Shown here in pieces: positions 30,560 through 42,837 of a stretch of 64,000 nucleotides of DNA. The stretch covers positions 1,667,275-1,731,274 of the forward strand of contig NC_049993.1 of assembly GCF_000003815.2 (NCBI RefSeq), given 5' to 3'. Numbering within the stretch: the first letter of the stretch is position 1; every line of letters starts with the position of its first letter. The notes under the pieces were generated by a model. The model was given only the letters and a program-made list of their open reading frames with translations. It was not told the DNA's origin and did no database searches. The stretch is from Branchiostoma floridae (Eukaryota > Chordata > Leptocardii > Amphioxiformes > Branchiostomatidae). Both the position numbers and the translations under genes were made by a program.

Positions 30560-31952
30560 TTTTTTATTGAAGAACATGCAAAATTACACACACAGTGGTG
30601 CCGCACTCAAGCTAAAGGCTTATGTTCACGGCACCACTAACGAAATACAATAAATAAAACACAACTAAAACACAAAAGTACGGGAATCGCCATTATAACA
30701 GACAAAATAAACGTAATAATAATACAAGTTAATAATACAAACATGGTGCCGATATTGCACAATACAGTATTGGAGTTATGACAAAAGAAAGTTATTATAC
30801 AAAACGTTTGGTTTCTAATAAATACATCTGGGCAATATACAGTACATTAGAATTGTCAGTGGAAGAGAGGAGGGGTGAACCCCTAATCAATGAATTTATA
30901 ACAGCTGTTTCAGACAAGGCATCAATATTGAGAGTTGAAATATTCAAATCTTTTATCCTGTCAAATAAAAGCAAACGTTGATTAACATAGTTGGGGCAGT
31001 GCAATAGGAAGTGAGAAATACTTTCACATCGACACCCGCAGGTACAGGAAGGGTTATCAACTAAGTTACGAACAGATAAACTATAATTTAGACTGTGGGT
31101 GCCGACACGAAGGCGCGTAAGAAGGACACAGGAGTACCTAGGACCGGAACTATAATATGTTGGAACAACAGGACGTACAGACTTGATTAAATGATTCTTG
31201 AATAAATGGAGGCTCAATGAGCAAATACTTAAATTAAGACAGTTCCACTGCTGAATTGAGTATGGTACAAAAGATTTTAGAAAACGATTGGTATTACAAA
31301 CTGGCATTTGATTTGTTACGAAGGTTGTATGACGTTGCCTCCGAAACAGCCGGTGGTAACAAGTCAGTCAAATACCGTCGGGTTAGCCCATTGGCAATCT
31401 TATAAAATAAAAGAAGAGAATGGACATAACGTCGCTCGGATAGTTTTTCCCAGCCAAGTTCCTGAAGGACGGAAGAATATGATGACCCCCTCACGGCGCC
31501 AGATACCGTGAGGGAGCATTCATATTGCAGCCGCTCGATAAGTTTAGAGTCAGAATCAGAGCAGCTGTGCCAAACAACATCGGCATATTCTAGATACGGT
31601 CTTATAAAAGTCTTCTAAATAGTTTTCAAAATTTGGCGTGGGAGCTTAAATTTTAAGTTTTTAATAATGGATACTTTTTTTGAAAACCTTCGCAACCGTT
31701 TGGGTAATATGAGTACTGAATATGACATGTTGGACGTTGGAACAACACCAATATGCTTATGATGTTTCACCGTTTGAATAACTGAATTAACAAGAAAGAG
31801 AGGAGGGTGCATTGGTGGAACTTTTTTCTTTGAAATACAGATTTCTTCTGTTTTTGAAGGGTTAAGTTCCATCAACCACATGTTTGACCAGGAAAGAATA
31901 CGTTTCAGATCTGAGTTAAGTCTTATGGACGTAAGTATGGGATTTTCAACAA
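30560..31952 (-). mobile_element. 5'-truncated LINE upstream of B2
   Basis: Minus-strand pieces: LMELNPSKTEEICISKKK and VNSVIQTVKHHKHIGVV (31615-31881), LQELGWEKLSERRYVHSLLL (31294-31494), and a C-terminal region with LRVGTHSLNYSL and the knuckle CTCGCRCESISHFLLHC (30795-31307). This is the region after the catalytic site of a CR1/L2-like reverse transcriptase, broken by frameshifts. The tail is AATAAAAAAAA (minus strand). The target duplication TATAGATAGCATT (13 bp) lies at 30547-30559 and 31953-31965. Confidence 0.85.
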
Positions 31953-32302
31953 TATAGATAGCATTGGCTATAAGAAGCTCGGTTAATTCAAGATATTTTC
32001 ATTCATGGCAAGTGAGAGCTGGTGTTATCAAAAGTAGAAGTTACAGTATATTTTGTTTCATTTGGAAACATTTGATTGATTGTGTCGACCATAAAAAATC
32101 AGATCTTTTATTGTTAATTTTATTTTTACGATGTACATATAATCAGACGATAAACTAAAATTCCCTTATAACTATAATGATAATCCGTATACATTTGTTT
32201 GAGAAGGAAAGAAAGAAAACTGACCAAATATGAGACGGGAGTGGCCTCCTGTCATGTAGGCAGCGCTTTTAGCACATTAAATGGGTAACGAGGTAAACAA
32301 AA

Positions 32303-32412
32303 TGACCTTTAACCCTCAGATTGTTCACCTTTCATCCCTTGGAGATTCAGACAAAGGCTTGCAGGATTGGAAGATTGCGAGGAGGTGAAAATCAAAACTG
32401 GAAGCAGGTAAG
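32303..32412 (+). promoter_or_regulatory. Gene B2 promoter motif and 5' non-coding exon
   Basis: DR1-like TGACCTTTAACCC (32303-32315). The exon ends CTGGAAGCAG at 32407 with donor GTAAGAACG. A GTGGGGAGGGGGG tract follows at 32532-32544 in the intron. Confidence 0.6.
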
Positions 32413-32565
32413 AACGCGTAATTTACAAGAAATAACGCTCTTATCATGAAGCAGAGATTGCATAGGTCATTTTATGGTGTATGGGCCGCATCAGGATAAT
32501 ATGTGTCACTTTTCTTGGTTACGAAATAGATGTGGGGAGGGGGGCCAAGTCACACGCCAAGTATA

Positions 32566-32948
32566 GGGGTGACGTAACCATTAGCACATGCGCCTAGAGC
32601 CCCCGGAAAGACCCTATTAATATTCTTGTTGAATTAGTTGTGAAAAATGACCTTTCTCCATCGAGGGGATTTCCGCACCCCCCTGAAATAGTGGTATCGT
32701 CGTCAGATAGCTGTTTTGAGCCAAACGGGCCAATCCAAGGGCTCTAATTAGGGGGTGTATCAAACGTTTAGCCGTATAGAAATTCTTGCAAATGAATTCC
32801 ATGAGACTGGACTTAGGAGGCTATCATTTGAGGGTAAGTTTATATGGCTTTAACTTTTTATTCTTGAGATAATAGCATATTTGTTTCCTCAACTCTCCCA
32901 TTGGAACGCATGTATTACTGGGGGAAATTCTAATGGCATCGTCTCCCC
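32566..32948. mobile_element. GGGG-TIR element, copy 1 (383 bp)
   Basis: Ends GGGGTGACG / CGTCTCCCC, flanked by TATA on both sides (32562-32565, 32949-32952). A longer, near-identical direct copy lies at 34792-35257; copy 1 lacks about 84 bp after AGAGCCCCCGG. No ORF. The superfamily is not assigned. Confidence 0.65.
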
Positions 32949-32973
32949 TATAGGAATTCAGGTATTCAGTAGC

Positions 32974-34108
32974 AAACCATCAGTCCTGGAATGCCACTGT
33001 CAGTGGCTGGGCAGGCACTGACAGAGGCATTTCAGACACAAATCAGCAGAAGACCTCCACTGACAGGCCTGCAATACGTCTGGCAAGTACAAATCGGGCT
33101 CTGCACAGATCTGGGACTGTCTTGACAGGCCTGAAAGAGCTCTGAACTGATTAGGACTGTCTTGACAGGCCTGAAAATACGACTGTCGATGATAGTCCCA
33201 CCACTGTCAGCCATGGCCAATCACAGTCTTGGATTAATTAGGCATCTAGCGAATCAGATATCAGCTCCTTAATTGCTTGCAGGGCAGGAAATTTTGAATT
33301 TTACAGTTAGGTTTTTGAGGAAATTAAGAGAATGGACAGCAGGGATATTTACACTGTATCCAGGCCTCCATCTCCCAGACTTTGCAGGTTGGAAAGGAGA
33401 TTAATTGACATAACTATTGTTTGGAAGTACTGTGGATGTGGGGGAAAGTGTACATCATGTTTCTGAGGTAAGATATTTAGTGACAAACGGCCACATTTTG
33501 AATTTTGACAATTGTTGGGAGGGGGGCATGGCAGACTGTGCTATAGACTGGGTGTACAGTCAGTTGTTGTCTTGTTCTTTAAGAGACTTGTTTGGTTGTG
33601 GTTTCAGAAATTCAGATTATATAAGCATTTTAAAATTGTCAAATCAATGACAGAGGAGGTATTGACGATGCCCCATTCTTGTCTATAATGTTTCTGCTTC
33701 TGTTACTTTTTGAAGCATTTTGCAGTTGCATAAATTTCTGTACTCTATGTAGATAGAGCCTAGTTAGCCAAAATCTTTCTATTGTTCAGTTTTTGTATAA
33801 TTTTTACCTCCAAAATCTAGTACATGAGCAGAAGTGTTTTGTTATGTAAGAGCATATCTACGACTGTCAGCCTCTGGGAATCCACGACTGTCAGTCATGA
33901 TTCAACGACTGTTTTACGACTGTCCTACGACTGTCAGCCACTGGGAATCTATGACTGTCAGTCATGATTTAACGACTGTTTCTACGACTGAAAATTTGCA
34001 TATTTTGTGAATAATTAAAGGCTGATACAGTCACTGACAGCCCCTGATCAGAGGCAAAACAGTGCTGTCTGACAGTCACTGACGGTGCCAATCCAGGACT
34101 GATAGTTT
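32974..34108. mobile_element. Hairpin-array TIR element with CTGTCAG modules (1135 bp)
   Basis: Inverted termini AAACYATCAGTCCTGG (left AAACCATCAGTCCTGGAATG; right is its inverse, ending CCAGGACTGATAGTTT). The interior repeats CACTGTCAGTG, TTGACAGGCCTGAAA and CGACTGTCAG-CC modules (32990-33230, 33860-33990, 34020-34100). A target duplication was not evident. It lies between the two GGGG-TIR copies. Confidence 0.65.
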
Positions 34109-34791
34109 ATTTAGGCCATTCCTCTTCATTTTAAGGGCTTTTTTTGCCATGGATCTGTTACCTAAGCAATGGATAGGGTTCAGGTGACTGTCATTTACTT
34201 GTGATTTACCCCATTTTTTGTTATTTTTGGCCCTCTACCTTGTTTTTTAGCCCTCCCTCCAATCAGTGCCAGACTGCAGAACAGAGACAGTGTCCAGAGG
34301 ACTTGATTTTGGTATTCTGGGGGTAAATTGTTGGGGGGGGGGGGTGATTTCCCTCGGGAGGGGTCTGAGACCAGGTGAATGTTGTGTTTTAGCCTTTTCA
34401 CACTCTTTTTCATTCTTTTTGCCTTGTCTATGATTGTCCCTATCCATACGAGTAACCAATATAGACCTTTCAGGGCCCTTGGATAGACTTTTGGTCTGCC
34501 TTGGCAGTGTCTGGAAAGGTGATGTAGGAGTCTAAGTGCAGGAAATAATGTCTCCATTAACTTAGGTGACCATCTTTTGGGTTTATGCACTTCTTTCTAT
34601 CAAATTTCACCTGTAGCCAGCATCCCTACCCCAGGTGTACAGTGCCTGGCCTGGCACCAGTAGTTCATCAACTCCCAGGGGACTGTTTCTTGTCAGAGTT
34701 CTTTGATATTGATGATTTTTACTTCCCCCGCCTACCCCGCATTGGGTGATATGATTGACATCTGTCAATTGTGAACTTGATTTTACTAGAA
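34109..34791. other. Sequence between elements in the B2 intron
   Basis: Absent from the paralogous introns, so it is probably part of the same insertion complex. A poly-G tract lies at about 34334. No gene recognised. Confidence 0.4.
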
Positions 34792-35257
34792 GGGGTGACG
34801 TAACCATTAGCACATGCGCCTAGAGCCCCCGGTGAGAGATCTCAAATAAAACAAGGCTTTAAACCATTGAAAAGCCTTTCTTGGTTGGATTTTATGTGAA
34901 ATCTTGGCATTTGGGGAAAGACCTATACTTGTTGAATTAGTTGTGAAAAATGACCTTTCTCCATCAAGGGGGTTTCCGCACCCCCCTGAAATAGTGGTAT
35001 CGTCGTCAGATAGCTGTTTTGAGCCAAACGGGCCAATCCAAGGGCTCTAATTAGGGGGGCGTATCAAAAGTTTAGCCATATAGAAATTCTTGCTAATGAA
35101 TTTCATGAGACTGGACTTACTGTAGTAGGCTATCATTTGACGGTAAGTTTATATGGCTTGGACTTTTTATTCTTGAGATAATTGCATATTTGTTTCCTCA
35201 ACTCTCCCATTGGAACGCATGTATTACTGGGGGAAATTCTAATGGCATCGTCTCCCC
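34792..35257. mobile_element. GGGG-TIR element, copy 2 (466 bp)
   Basis: Ends GGGGTGACG / CGTCTCCCC as in copy 1, same orientation. Its immediate flanks (AGAA / AATA) are not a duplication. The outermost flanks of the two-copy complex (TATA at 32562, AATA at 35258) nearly match, so the whole 2.7 kb may have entered as one unit between CACACGCCAAGT and ACGATACAAAA. Confidence 0.6.
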
Positions 35258-36004
35258 AATACGATACAAAATATAGGGCTGTTCAACTATTGTAAGTTAG
35301 CACCATAGTATTATAAATGTGATCGAAACAATGTTAAAAGAGAAAGGGGAAACGAATATTGAGGTAGCCTGGATACCATACCCCAACCTCAAAAATATCT
35401 TTGTGTTGGGGTCTGGCAGGATGCCTGTAGAAAGGTTCTCGAAGGCCCTTGATCAAAGGGAGGAGAACCTAAGATTTATGACCACTCACACCACAGGTAG
35501 CCAGCTACAACACACCACAGTTGGTCATGCAGCAGGCTATCATATATCACAGTAGGGAATCAGGTACTTAGTGGCCACTGTTATTGATTCAAAAAGTACA
35601 GTTGGGGGTATTTAACCTCCTGCTGAACCTGCTGCTGTTCTATTGGTGGAGTTTTACTTACTATAAGGGGCAAAATTGAGAAGCCGGCCTACACCATCCG
35701 GCCAGACCCCTGCACGATAGATTCTTGAGATCGGGCTGTGGTTTGGTAACCAGGTCAATATTCAGGTGTGGTACATGTCAGGACAAGATTTGTGCAAGGA
35801 TTGTGGAATTCAGGAAAGGACTTGCAAAATTGTAAAGGGGGAGGTGGTGGTAAGACTGAGCGTTTAGATTTTAATGTAAGAATGGAAATTTGTTTTGGCA
35901 GTTGTTTGATAAAGTTTTCAATGCTTTATTCTAAGATTTAACATAAAGCGTTCGACTTATTTGTCAACTTTCCTCGATTTAAATCTGTGTCCATTAGGTT
36001 AGGT

Positions 36005-37087
36005 ATGGCTCAGGCAGGATATGGGTCTCCTACTGATGTTCCCCTGAAGCTCGGTGATGGGTCTCCTGTTGGAGTTTCATGTGACAGAAATGCAGGCAGT
36101 GGTAGAGACGAACAGACAGCATGCAAAAATAGTTTGGAATGTCAACAAGGAGCACAAACTGATAAAAAACCTTATCTATGTGAGGATTGTGGTTACAGGA
36201 CATCACGGAAGGACCACTTATTGCAACATATGAGAATCCATACCGGTGAAAAAACCTATAAGTGTGACCAGTGTAATTATTCTGCCACACGGAAATCAAC
36301 CTTAAATGATCATCTACTCAAACATACCGGTGAGAAACCCTACTTGTGTGGGGAATGTGGGTACAGGACAGCTGAAAGACGTAACTTTTACAGACATATG
36401 AAAATTCATACCGGTGAAAAACCCTACAAGTGTGACCAGTGTGATTATTCTGCAGGACTGAAACAGCTTTTGGACAGACATCTAGCAAAACACACCGGTG
36501 ACAAACCCTTCATGTGTGGGGAGTGCGGGTACAGAACAACTCAAAAGTCTGCCTTATCCATACATATGAGGACCCATACCGGTATAAAACCATACAAATG
36601 TGACCAGTGTAATTACTCTGCAGCGCGGAAAAGTCATTTGAATATCCATCTTGCAAAGCACTCCAATAACAAACCATTCATGTGTGGGGAATGTGGATTC
36701 AGGACAAATGATAGGAGTTCCCTATCCAGGCATATGAAAATACATACTGGTGAAAAAACCTTCAAGTGTGACCAGTGTGATTATTCAGCTGCAAGGAAAC
36801 ACCATTTGGACAGACATCTTGCAAAGCACACCGGTGACAAACCCTACATTTGTGGAGATTGTGGGTACAGGGCAACTCAATGGTGTCACTTATCCGAACA
36901 CATGAGAACACATACCGGCGAAAAACCCTACAAGTATGACCAGTGTGATTATTCTTCGGCACAGAAATTCATTTTGGACAGACATCTTGCAGAAAACGCC
37001 GTTAAAAAAACTACAAGTGACCAGTGCGACTATTCTGCTTCACAGAAAATCCTCATTGGACGGACATCTAGCACAAAAGACCGGTGA
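36005..37087 (+). CDS. Family B zinc-finger protein B2 (360 aa, 9 good fingers)
   Basis: ATG lies shortly after the acceptor TCCATTAG (35991-35998); the upstream open frame is intronic. A leader of about 56 aa (MAQAGYGSPTDVPLKLGDG...) precedes alternating fingers. Contacts (-1,2,3,6) for fingers 1-9: RDHQ, RSTD, ERNR, LQLR, QSAI, RSHI, DSSR, RHHR and QCHE. Finger 10 is broken: YKYDQC loses its first Cys and the last His is Asn. The frame then slips, so the end SASQKILIGRTSSTKDR is aberrant. The other frame continues finger remnants to about 37430. Probably expressed as a C-terminally truncated protein. Confidence 0.8.
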   Translation: MAQAGYGSPTDVPLKLGDGSPVGVSCDRNAGSGRDEQTACKNSLECQQGAQTDKKPYLCEDCGYRTSRKDHLLQHMRIHTGEKTYKCDQCNYSATRKSTLNDHLLKHTGEKPYLCGECGYRTAERRNFYRHMKIHTGEKPYKCDQCDYSAGLKQLLDRHLAKHTGDKPFMCGECGYRTTQKSALSIHMRTHTGIKPYKCDQCNYSAARKSHLNIHLAKHSNNKPFMCGECGFRTNDRSSLSRHMKIHTGEKTFKCDQCDYSAARKHHLDRHLAKHTGDKPYICGDCGYRATQWCHLSEHMRTHTGEKPYKYDQCDYSSAQKFILDRHLAENAVKKTTSDQCDYSASQKILIGRTSSTKDR

Positions 37088-37430
37088 CAAACCCTTTATG
37101 TGTGAAAAGTGTGGGTACAGAACAACTCAAAAGTCTGAATTATCGATATCCAGACATATGAGAACCAATACCGGTGAAAATACCCTACGAATGTGACCAA
37201 TGTAATTATTCTGCTGTACCGAAATCTACATTTGACAGCCATTTAGCAAAACACAGCGATGAGAAATCTTCATGCGTGCATGACAACTCATACGTACGAC
37301 ATATCCAATCATATGAGAAGCCATACCGATAAACATTCTACACATGTGACCAGTATGATAATTCTGCTGTTTAGAAATCCACATTAGACCGCTATTTAGT
37401 AAAGATTCACTCTAGAATGTAGAAAGAAAC
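37088..37430 (+). pseudogene. Frameshifted fingers after B2
   Basis: The shifted frame gives SLDGHLAQKTGDKPFMCEKC, then GYRTTQKSELS and further remnants, ending CDQYDNSAV-stop. That half-finger end is shared with B5 and, in part, B4. Confidence 0.75.
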
Positions 37431-38596
37431 ATTTTACAGGAAACGTGAGTACAAGACTTTAGAGATATCTCACTAACATTGCATTTTCTTTTTGTGAACC
37501 AAACAAGAGAGAAAACATTATAAGATAGTTAGTTAGTTAGTCCCATAGCCTTTTAATCAGACGTAGGCTGATTAATCAGCCGTAGGGGCAGCACAACAAT
37601 AAAGTGGTTTAATAGAGTAACATTAATACAGTAGTGTGAGTAATCGCCACCTTATGTGTTGTCTGTCTTTAGCTAATTATGCTGATATTAAATTCTAAAA
37701 ATGCTTTTTTCTAGTGCATGTACAAAGTTACAATAGAAGTTTCATGTTTTTACTATCTTGCTACAGGTATTACACGTTTCCTAAACTGATGTCCGAAAGT
37801 AAGCTTCGTCACAGTTTTGATTGCGCATTATTGTGCTTTTAGGTCCAAGTTTACTTGTATATAATTATTTAATAAGATGTATTTTTAACCAACGCTTTAA
37901 TATATTTGAACAGTGTAATGTCTTATGCCTACAGTTAAGGTATCTCAACAAATTTGATAATACTATTCGGTACCTGTATCTGTACCGTATATAAGTGAAT
38001 ATTTATCAGATGGGAAGGAGAAAGGCATGTACAAAAGAAATCTCGCGTACTTCAGGATAGTGGCAAAGAAACCTACAAGTGATATGGAGTACCATGACTT
38101 TTAATATTAAGGAAGATTCAAAAATAGATAAAGACAATTCCTTTTAACTTAAGGTAGGCTACCAGAGCAGCTGACGTCCTAGACAATTTTGATATTTAAT
38201 CAGAATATTAGGAGCACAATCGAATGTAATCACATGTAAAATGAAAAGAAAGACTGCTATGCTTACTTAAACACGTATTTACTAAACTATACAGTATGCA
38301 CTATATATAAGTATTTATGTCATACCTGTGACGTGAAAACGTTCGATACGGGAGTTCCGGACCGTGTGATAACTTTCCGTATCACACAGGCTCGAAGTTG
38401 TATCACACAGGCTTCGAATTCCTTCAAGTAAATCGAACCATTTCGAGCTGCAATTTGAATACCTAATTCGGGATCGGAGTTGGAACATAGCTGTTTCTGT
38501 TTTTGTTCGAGGGCACCAAATTTGTTCAACTTCTTTCGCATTTTGCATCAAAGCATGGGTTTTGATGCAAAGTGCCTTCGGCCGTGTTGTATTCTA
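37431..38596. other. B2 3' flank
   Basis: Non-coding. It shares AGAGCAGCTGACGTCCTAGA-like sequence with the 3' flanks of B3, B4 and B5. No gene recognised. Confidence 0.45.
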
Positions 38597-38626
38597 CAAG
38601 GACGTTATTGTGATATAACGTCCTTG
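38597..38626. repeat. Short perfect hairpin
   Basis: CAAGGACGTTAT-6 nt-ATAACGTCCTTG, 12-bp perfect stem. Confidence 0.7.
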
Positions 38627-38928
38627 ATTCTATATATAGAATAGATATTGATGATTTTGTTAACGTACGGAAATAACGGAAGCCAGGGAAACAGGAATGT
38701 AGTTTTTATTACTGATAGCTAACGAATTTTCGTTTTTTTTTAATGCTAGACATAGACATAGATAAAATTGGCTATATGGAGCTCAGTTAAGTTAACTTAA
38801 TATATATCTAAGTCATTAAAGTACAGGTTACATGATATTATCATATAGCCAGGCGCCGCGGACCAATCGGAAGGCCCCGTTCCACGTTGGTCATGACGCC
38901 GTAATACTTAGATTCCCGCAAGCCCGGC

Positions 38929-39063
38929 GTGTATCGCCCTTCTGATTGGTCAGAATGAATCGACACCGGCACCGGTGTCGATTTGCATCGACATCGCCAC
39001 CAGTGTTGATGCAAATCGACACCGGTGTCGATTCATTCTAACCAATCAGAAGGAGCGATACAC
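38929..39063. repeat. Long imperfect palindrome (about 65-bp arms)
   Basis: GTGTATCGCCCTTCTGATTG... is mirrored by ...CAATCAGAAGGAGCGATACAC. The centre has nested CGACACCGG-CA-CCGGTGTCG and TGCATCGACA/TGTTGATGCA hairpins. Probably a fold-back MITE. No flanking duplication was assigned. Confidence 0.7.
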
Positions 39064-39377
39064 AAAGGATATGAAGGCATTGGCCAATCAAATGGAGCGA
39101 AACATATTCCAGAGCAGAGGGAATAAGTACAGACTGCAAGAAGAGGGGAAGGGCTCCTTCTGTTAACATTGATAATGTTTTGTTCTAAAGAGCCAAAGAC
39201 TACAATGTTTCAAATATTTTCTGTGGGAATTTTGGTTTCAAAATGCAATCTGTAATCTCCTTTTAAATGTATGTTCCAAAGAACAAATTCGACAAAGGAA
39301 TTCCCACGTATGGTACCAAGGGATCTATGCGTCATACAGGAGTTTGTAAGTTTGGGTAGGCTATATGATAATAACGT

Positions 39378-39546
39378 TAATAACCCACCTGTTCCTCGGT
39401 GTATATGGTGTCATAATGCCTGGTCCTTTGCTATAACCACCTCATAAAACCACCTCGTTCGCTTTGCTCACTCGGTAGTTTTATTCGGTGGTTATAGCAA
39501 AGGACCAGGCATTATGGCACCATATACACCTCGGGGCGGGTCGTTA
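39378..39546. mobile_element. Fold-back MITE
   Basis: Arms of about 55 bp (GGTGTATATGGTGTCATAAT... mirrored by ...ATTATGGCACCATATACACC) with weaker outer pairing out to TTAA at each side. No ORF. A TTAA duplication is possible. Confidence 0.65.
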
Positions 39547-40334
39547 ACCCTTAATTATTTCGTGTGTATGTAATTGTTCGTTTATGCATGGTTTAGGCTA
39601 TGAAATTTTAGAGAACGTTGTACGAATCTTCATGAATATTATCTTCATTATACGTAGAGGATCAGGAAAACTGGTGGATGCCAGCCAGATATACCGTCTG
39701 ACCGTTTCCAAGCCCAGTTACTCGAGTAACTACTTTGGGGCTTATCTTGTTACCTGAATGTCTAAGCTTCATCGACGTAAGGCAAATATTAGTAGATTTA
39801 CATGTTATCGTAGTAAAGTCATCGCTTAATAACCTTGATTTTATTACTCGACATGATTTATTTACAAGGAATTATTTTAAGTCAGTGTTCCAATACAAGC
39901 AGCCAATTGTTGAAAATGTATGAATTTGATTTTGTAACCAGTAGCAAAGTAGCAAAAATTTATCAATACCGGTTTTTGAAAAATGATGCCGTATTCAAAT
40001 AATGTTATCTTTATAAATTGGAGCGTAATTCAGTGTCTAAATGTAAATACTATAACGTTTGACGGAATAAAACAGTCACGTAAAAACAAATCTGCACGTG
40101 CCCTATTTGATATTTGACAATAAGCCATCTCACAGTTTCCAAGTGCGTTTATGCTGTGATAATGTGATCAGTAATCGACCCATGTGCGGTCTTATGTCTT
40201 CCAGCTTTTTAACCTTTAAGACTTTGTCGAACGCAAAGAAAGAACAGATGAAAGAAGAATGAATTAATCAATTGATTTATTTATTATATTTCAGCTATAC
40301 CATAGGTATGGTGAAATATATTGTATTCGTAATG
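39547..40334. other. AT-rich intergenic sequence
   Basis: Nothing recognised on either strand. Confidence 0.4.
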
Positions 40335-40529
<195 letters not shown>

Positions 40530-40569
40530 CCTGTCAAATCTTCAGAACACGGTATCTCCCTTGTTCCTC

Positions 40570-41160
40570 AAACGAATGACTTGAAATTTGGCACAAGGGT
40601 AGAGTGGGCCAATACCCTCGGAATTTTTCATTTTTTCCATATCTGTCTCTTAAATGATTTTATTAAGGTTTTTTGGTCATCTTAAGACCAAAACTGTATA
40701 TTTGGGCCCCCTGTACCCTTGTATTATAACCGAATGAGCTGAAATTTGGTACAGATGTGCCTTGATAAGTCCCCCATATAGATTCAATATCAGTTTTGGT
40801 GTACAGTATAACGAAATACTTATTTTTGCGATTTTTTGGTCATTTTTTTACCAAAAAAGGACACTTTTGGCTCCTGTACCTTGGTTTTAGAACCGGATGA
40901 CCTGAAATTTAGTATAGGAGTGCCCTAGACATATGCGCACATGGATTCAATAACACTTGAGGCATACGGTACAATAAAATGCTCAATTTTGCGATTATTT
41001 GGCCATTTTATGACCAAAAAGTACACTTTTGGCTCTTGTGCTCTGGTTTTAAAACTTTTGGTAAAATGGTGCACTAGATATTTATTCAAATGACACATGT
41101 ATAATTTTTGTCATAGACTACGTCAAAATGATATATTTGGGGATTTTTTGTCATTTTCCA
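40570..41160. repeat. Diverged tandem repeat, period about 160 bp
   Basis: Three to four copies of a unit with GACCTGAAATTTGGTA, TTTTTGGTCATTTT, GACCAAAA and ACACTTTTGGCTC. Key words recur at 40577, 40741 and about 40903. Confidence 0.7.
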
Positions 41161-41289
41161 ATAGCCAGAGGGGTCAATGACCTTAATGTCGTTGACCCCC
41201 AGCTGCAGATTGCACCTACTGGCATATATGTCTATTCAATCTAATTAGATAGGTAACCAATCACTTAGCCTGAATCTATATCCTAAAGA

Positions 41290-41905
41290 GGGGGCGTGGC
41301 AGCCAATCAGCGAGCCCGGTGTTATCTGGAAGAGTCCATTCTTACACGGAGGGGTTCATTTTTTACAGAATGTGTGCTGGAAGAGTCTATTCTCGCACGG
41401 AGGGGGGATTTTTCAAAATTCATATTTTGGACTTTGGTGACTTCTAGTTTGTCAAAGTCTTTCAGTAGGGTTATTTTTGGACTGGTCTAATTTGCAATTT
41501 TACATGGGTGTTCTGGAAGAGTCCATTCTTGCATAGAGGGGGCTTTTTTTTAAATCCATTTTTTGGACTTCAGTGATTATGTCAAAGTCCTATTTTAGCG
41601 GATGTATTTTTGGACTGCTCTACTTTACATGGAAGAGTCCATTTTTTGCACACGGAAGGGGGATTTTTTCAAATTCAGTTTTGAACGGGTGATGATTCAA
41701 AATTCAATTTTAGTGGAAGTGTTTTTAGACTGGTCTATTATACCTTTTTATGCACTGGGACCTTTTTTGCTAAATTCAATTTTGGATTTGGTTTCTTATT
41801 CAAAAGGCCAAGGTTTCAGTGGGAGTATTTCTGGACTGGTCTATTGTGCAAATTCACATAGGGTGCACTGGAGTCCATTCTTGAACGGGGGAATTTTGTA
41901 AGACT
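41290..41905. repeat. Diverged tandem repeat with GGAAGAGTCCATTCTTGC
   Basis: Copies begin near 41325, 41382, 41515, 41633 and 41870, with CACGGAGGGGG and GGACTGGTCTA modules between. The period varies from about 57 to 240 bp. Confidence 0.65.
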
Positions 41906-42029
41906 CATTTTTGGGTTAAACCGTCATTAGTAAAAGTGATTTTTCAAATGGGTGATTTTGAAATAGCCTATTGTTGCATGGGGAGGGAGATGGCTGAAAT
42001 ATGCTGTATTTGCTCTCAAGCAAATGTCG

Positions 42030-42790
42030 GCCTTTCTAGTTTATTTATTGATCTTTAGGGTAGTCCCTTCAGTTAACGTAGTAACTGATTTCCAAGGGAG
42101 CCCTATAACAATAATAATAACTCAACGTACAAAAGATAACTACTAACATAGGATTGAGCATAACAAAGCAACAATCAAATTCGGGTTTGTAAATCATATA
42201 AGCAACTTAGGAACACTCAAAAGAAAAACAAAAACAACTCAAGATCACAAACTCATAGGGTCATTGGACGGTCATTGCGGTCAGAGGTCAGTGCCATTTG
42301 TCCTGATCAATCGGACTGAACATAAGAAAGAATAATCCAATTCGGATCAGTAAATCATATACGCAACTTACTAATAGCAACTCATACACAATAACAACTC
42401 AACATCACAAAAATCATAAGGTAATTGAACAGTCATTGGGATCAGAGGTCAGCGTTATGATATCAGAGACTGTTTAAAGGCTTTAAGAGTAGTTGCTTGT
42501 TTTGTCTCAGGTTTAAGTGTATTATATATTTCAGCTGCCCTGCATGCAAATGTGCGTTGACCTGCTCTTGAAGTGTAGTTAGGTTTATGTAGGAGTTGTG
42601 CTTGTCTGGTGTTATGACTGTGGATTTGGTTATTGAAACGAAATGTGTTGAGTAGGTAGTTGGGTGCTAGGCCATGAAGGCATTTGTACACCATAATGCA
42701 GATCTGCCGAGTTCTTCGCTCCTGCAGCAGACTCCAACCCAGTGTCTGATGCAGCTCCCCAACATTCGACCTCGGCTCACGTCGGAGGAT
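42030..42790 (-). mobile_element. LINE 3' fragment
   Basis: Minus strand 42694-42455 reads MVYKCLHGLAPNYLLNTF, then HNTRQAQLLHKPN and LKPETKQATTLKAFKQSL, the C-terminal end typical of many CR1/L2/Crack-like reverse transcriptases. Upstream the frame is recognisable as LGWSLLQERR to about 42790. The 3' UTR extends to about 42040. No catalytic domain. Confidence 0.75.
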
Positions 42791-42837
42791 GATTCGAATT
42801 AATTAATGAATTAGAAGAAGAAATGTGGCGTGTCAAG

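Noticed and set aside
34195-34590. 131-aa minus-strand ORF in the B2 intron
   Set aside because: It lies in an insertion absent from paralogous introns and shows no recognisable motif or coding conservation.
32566-35257. LTR retrotransposon with 383/466-bp direct repeats
   Set aside because: The repeats end GGGG...CCCC (inverted) rather than TG...CA, no gag or pol lies between them, and copy 1 has its own TATA duplication.
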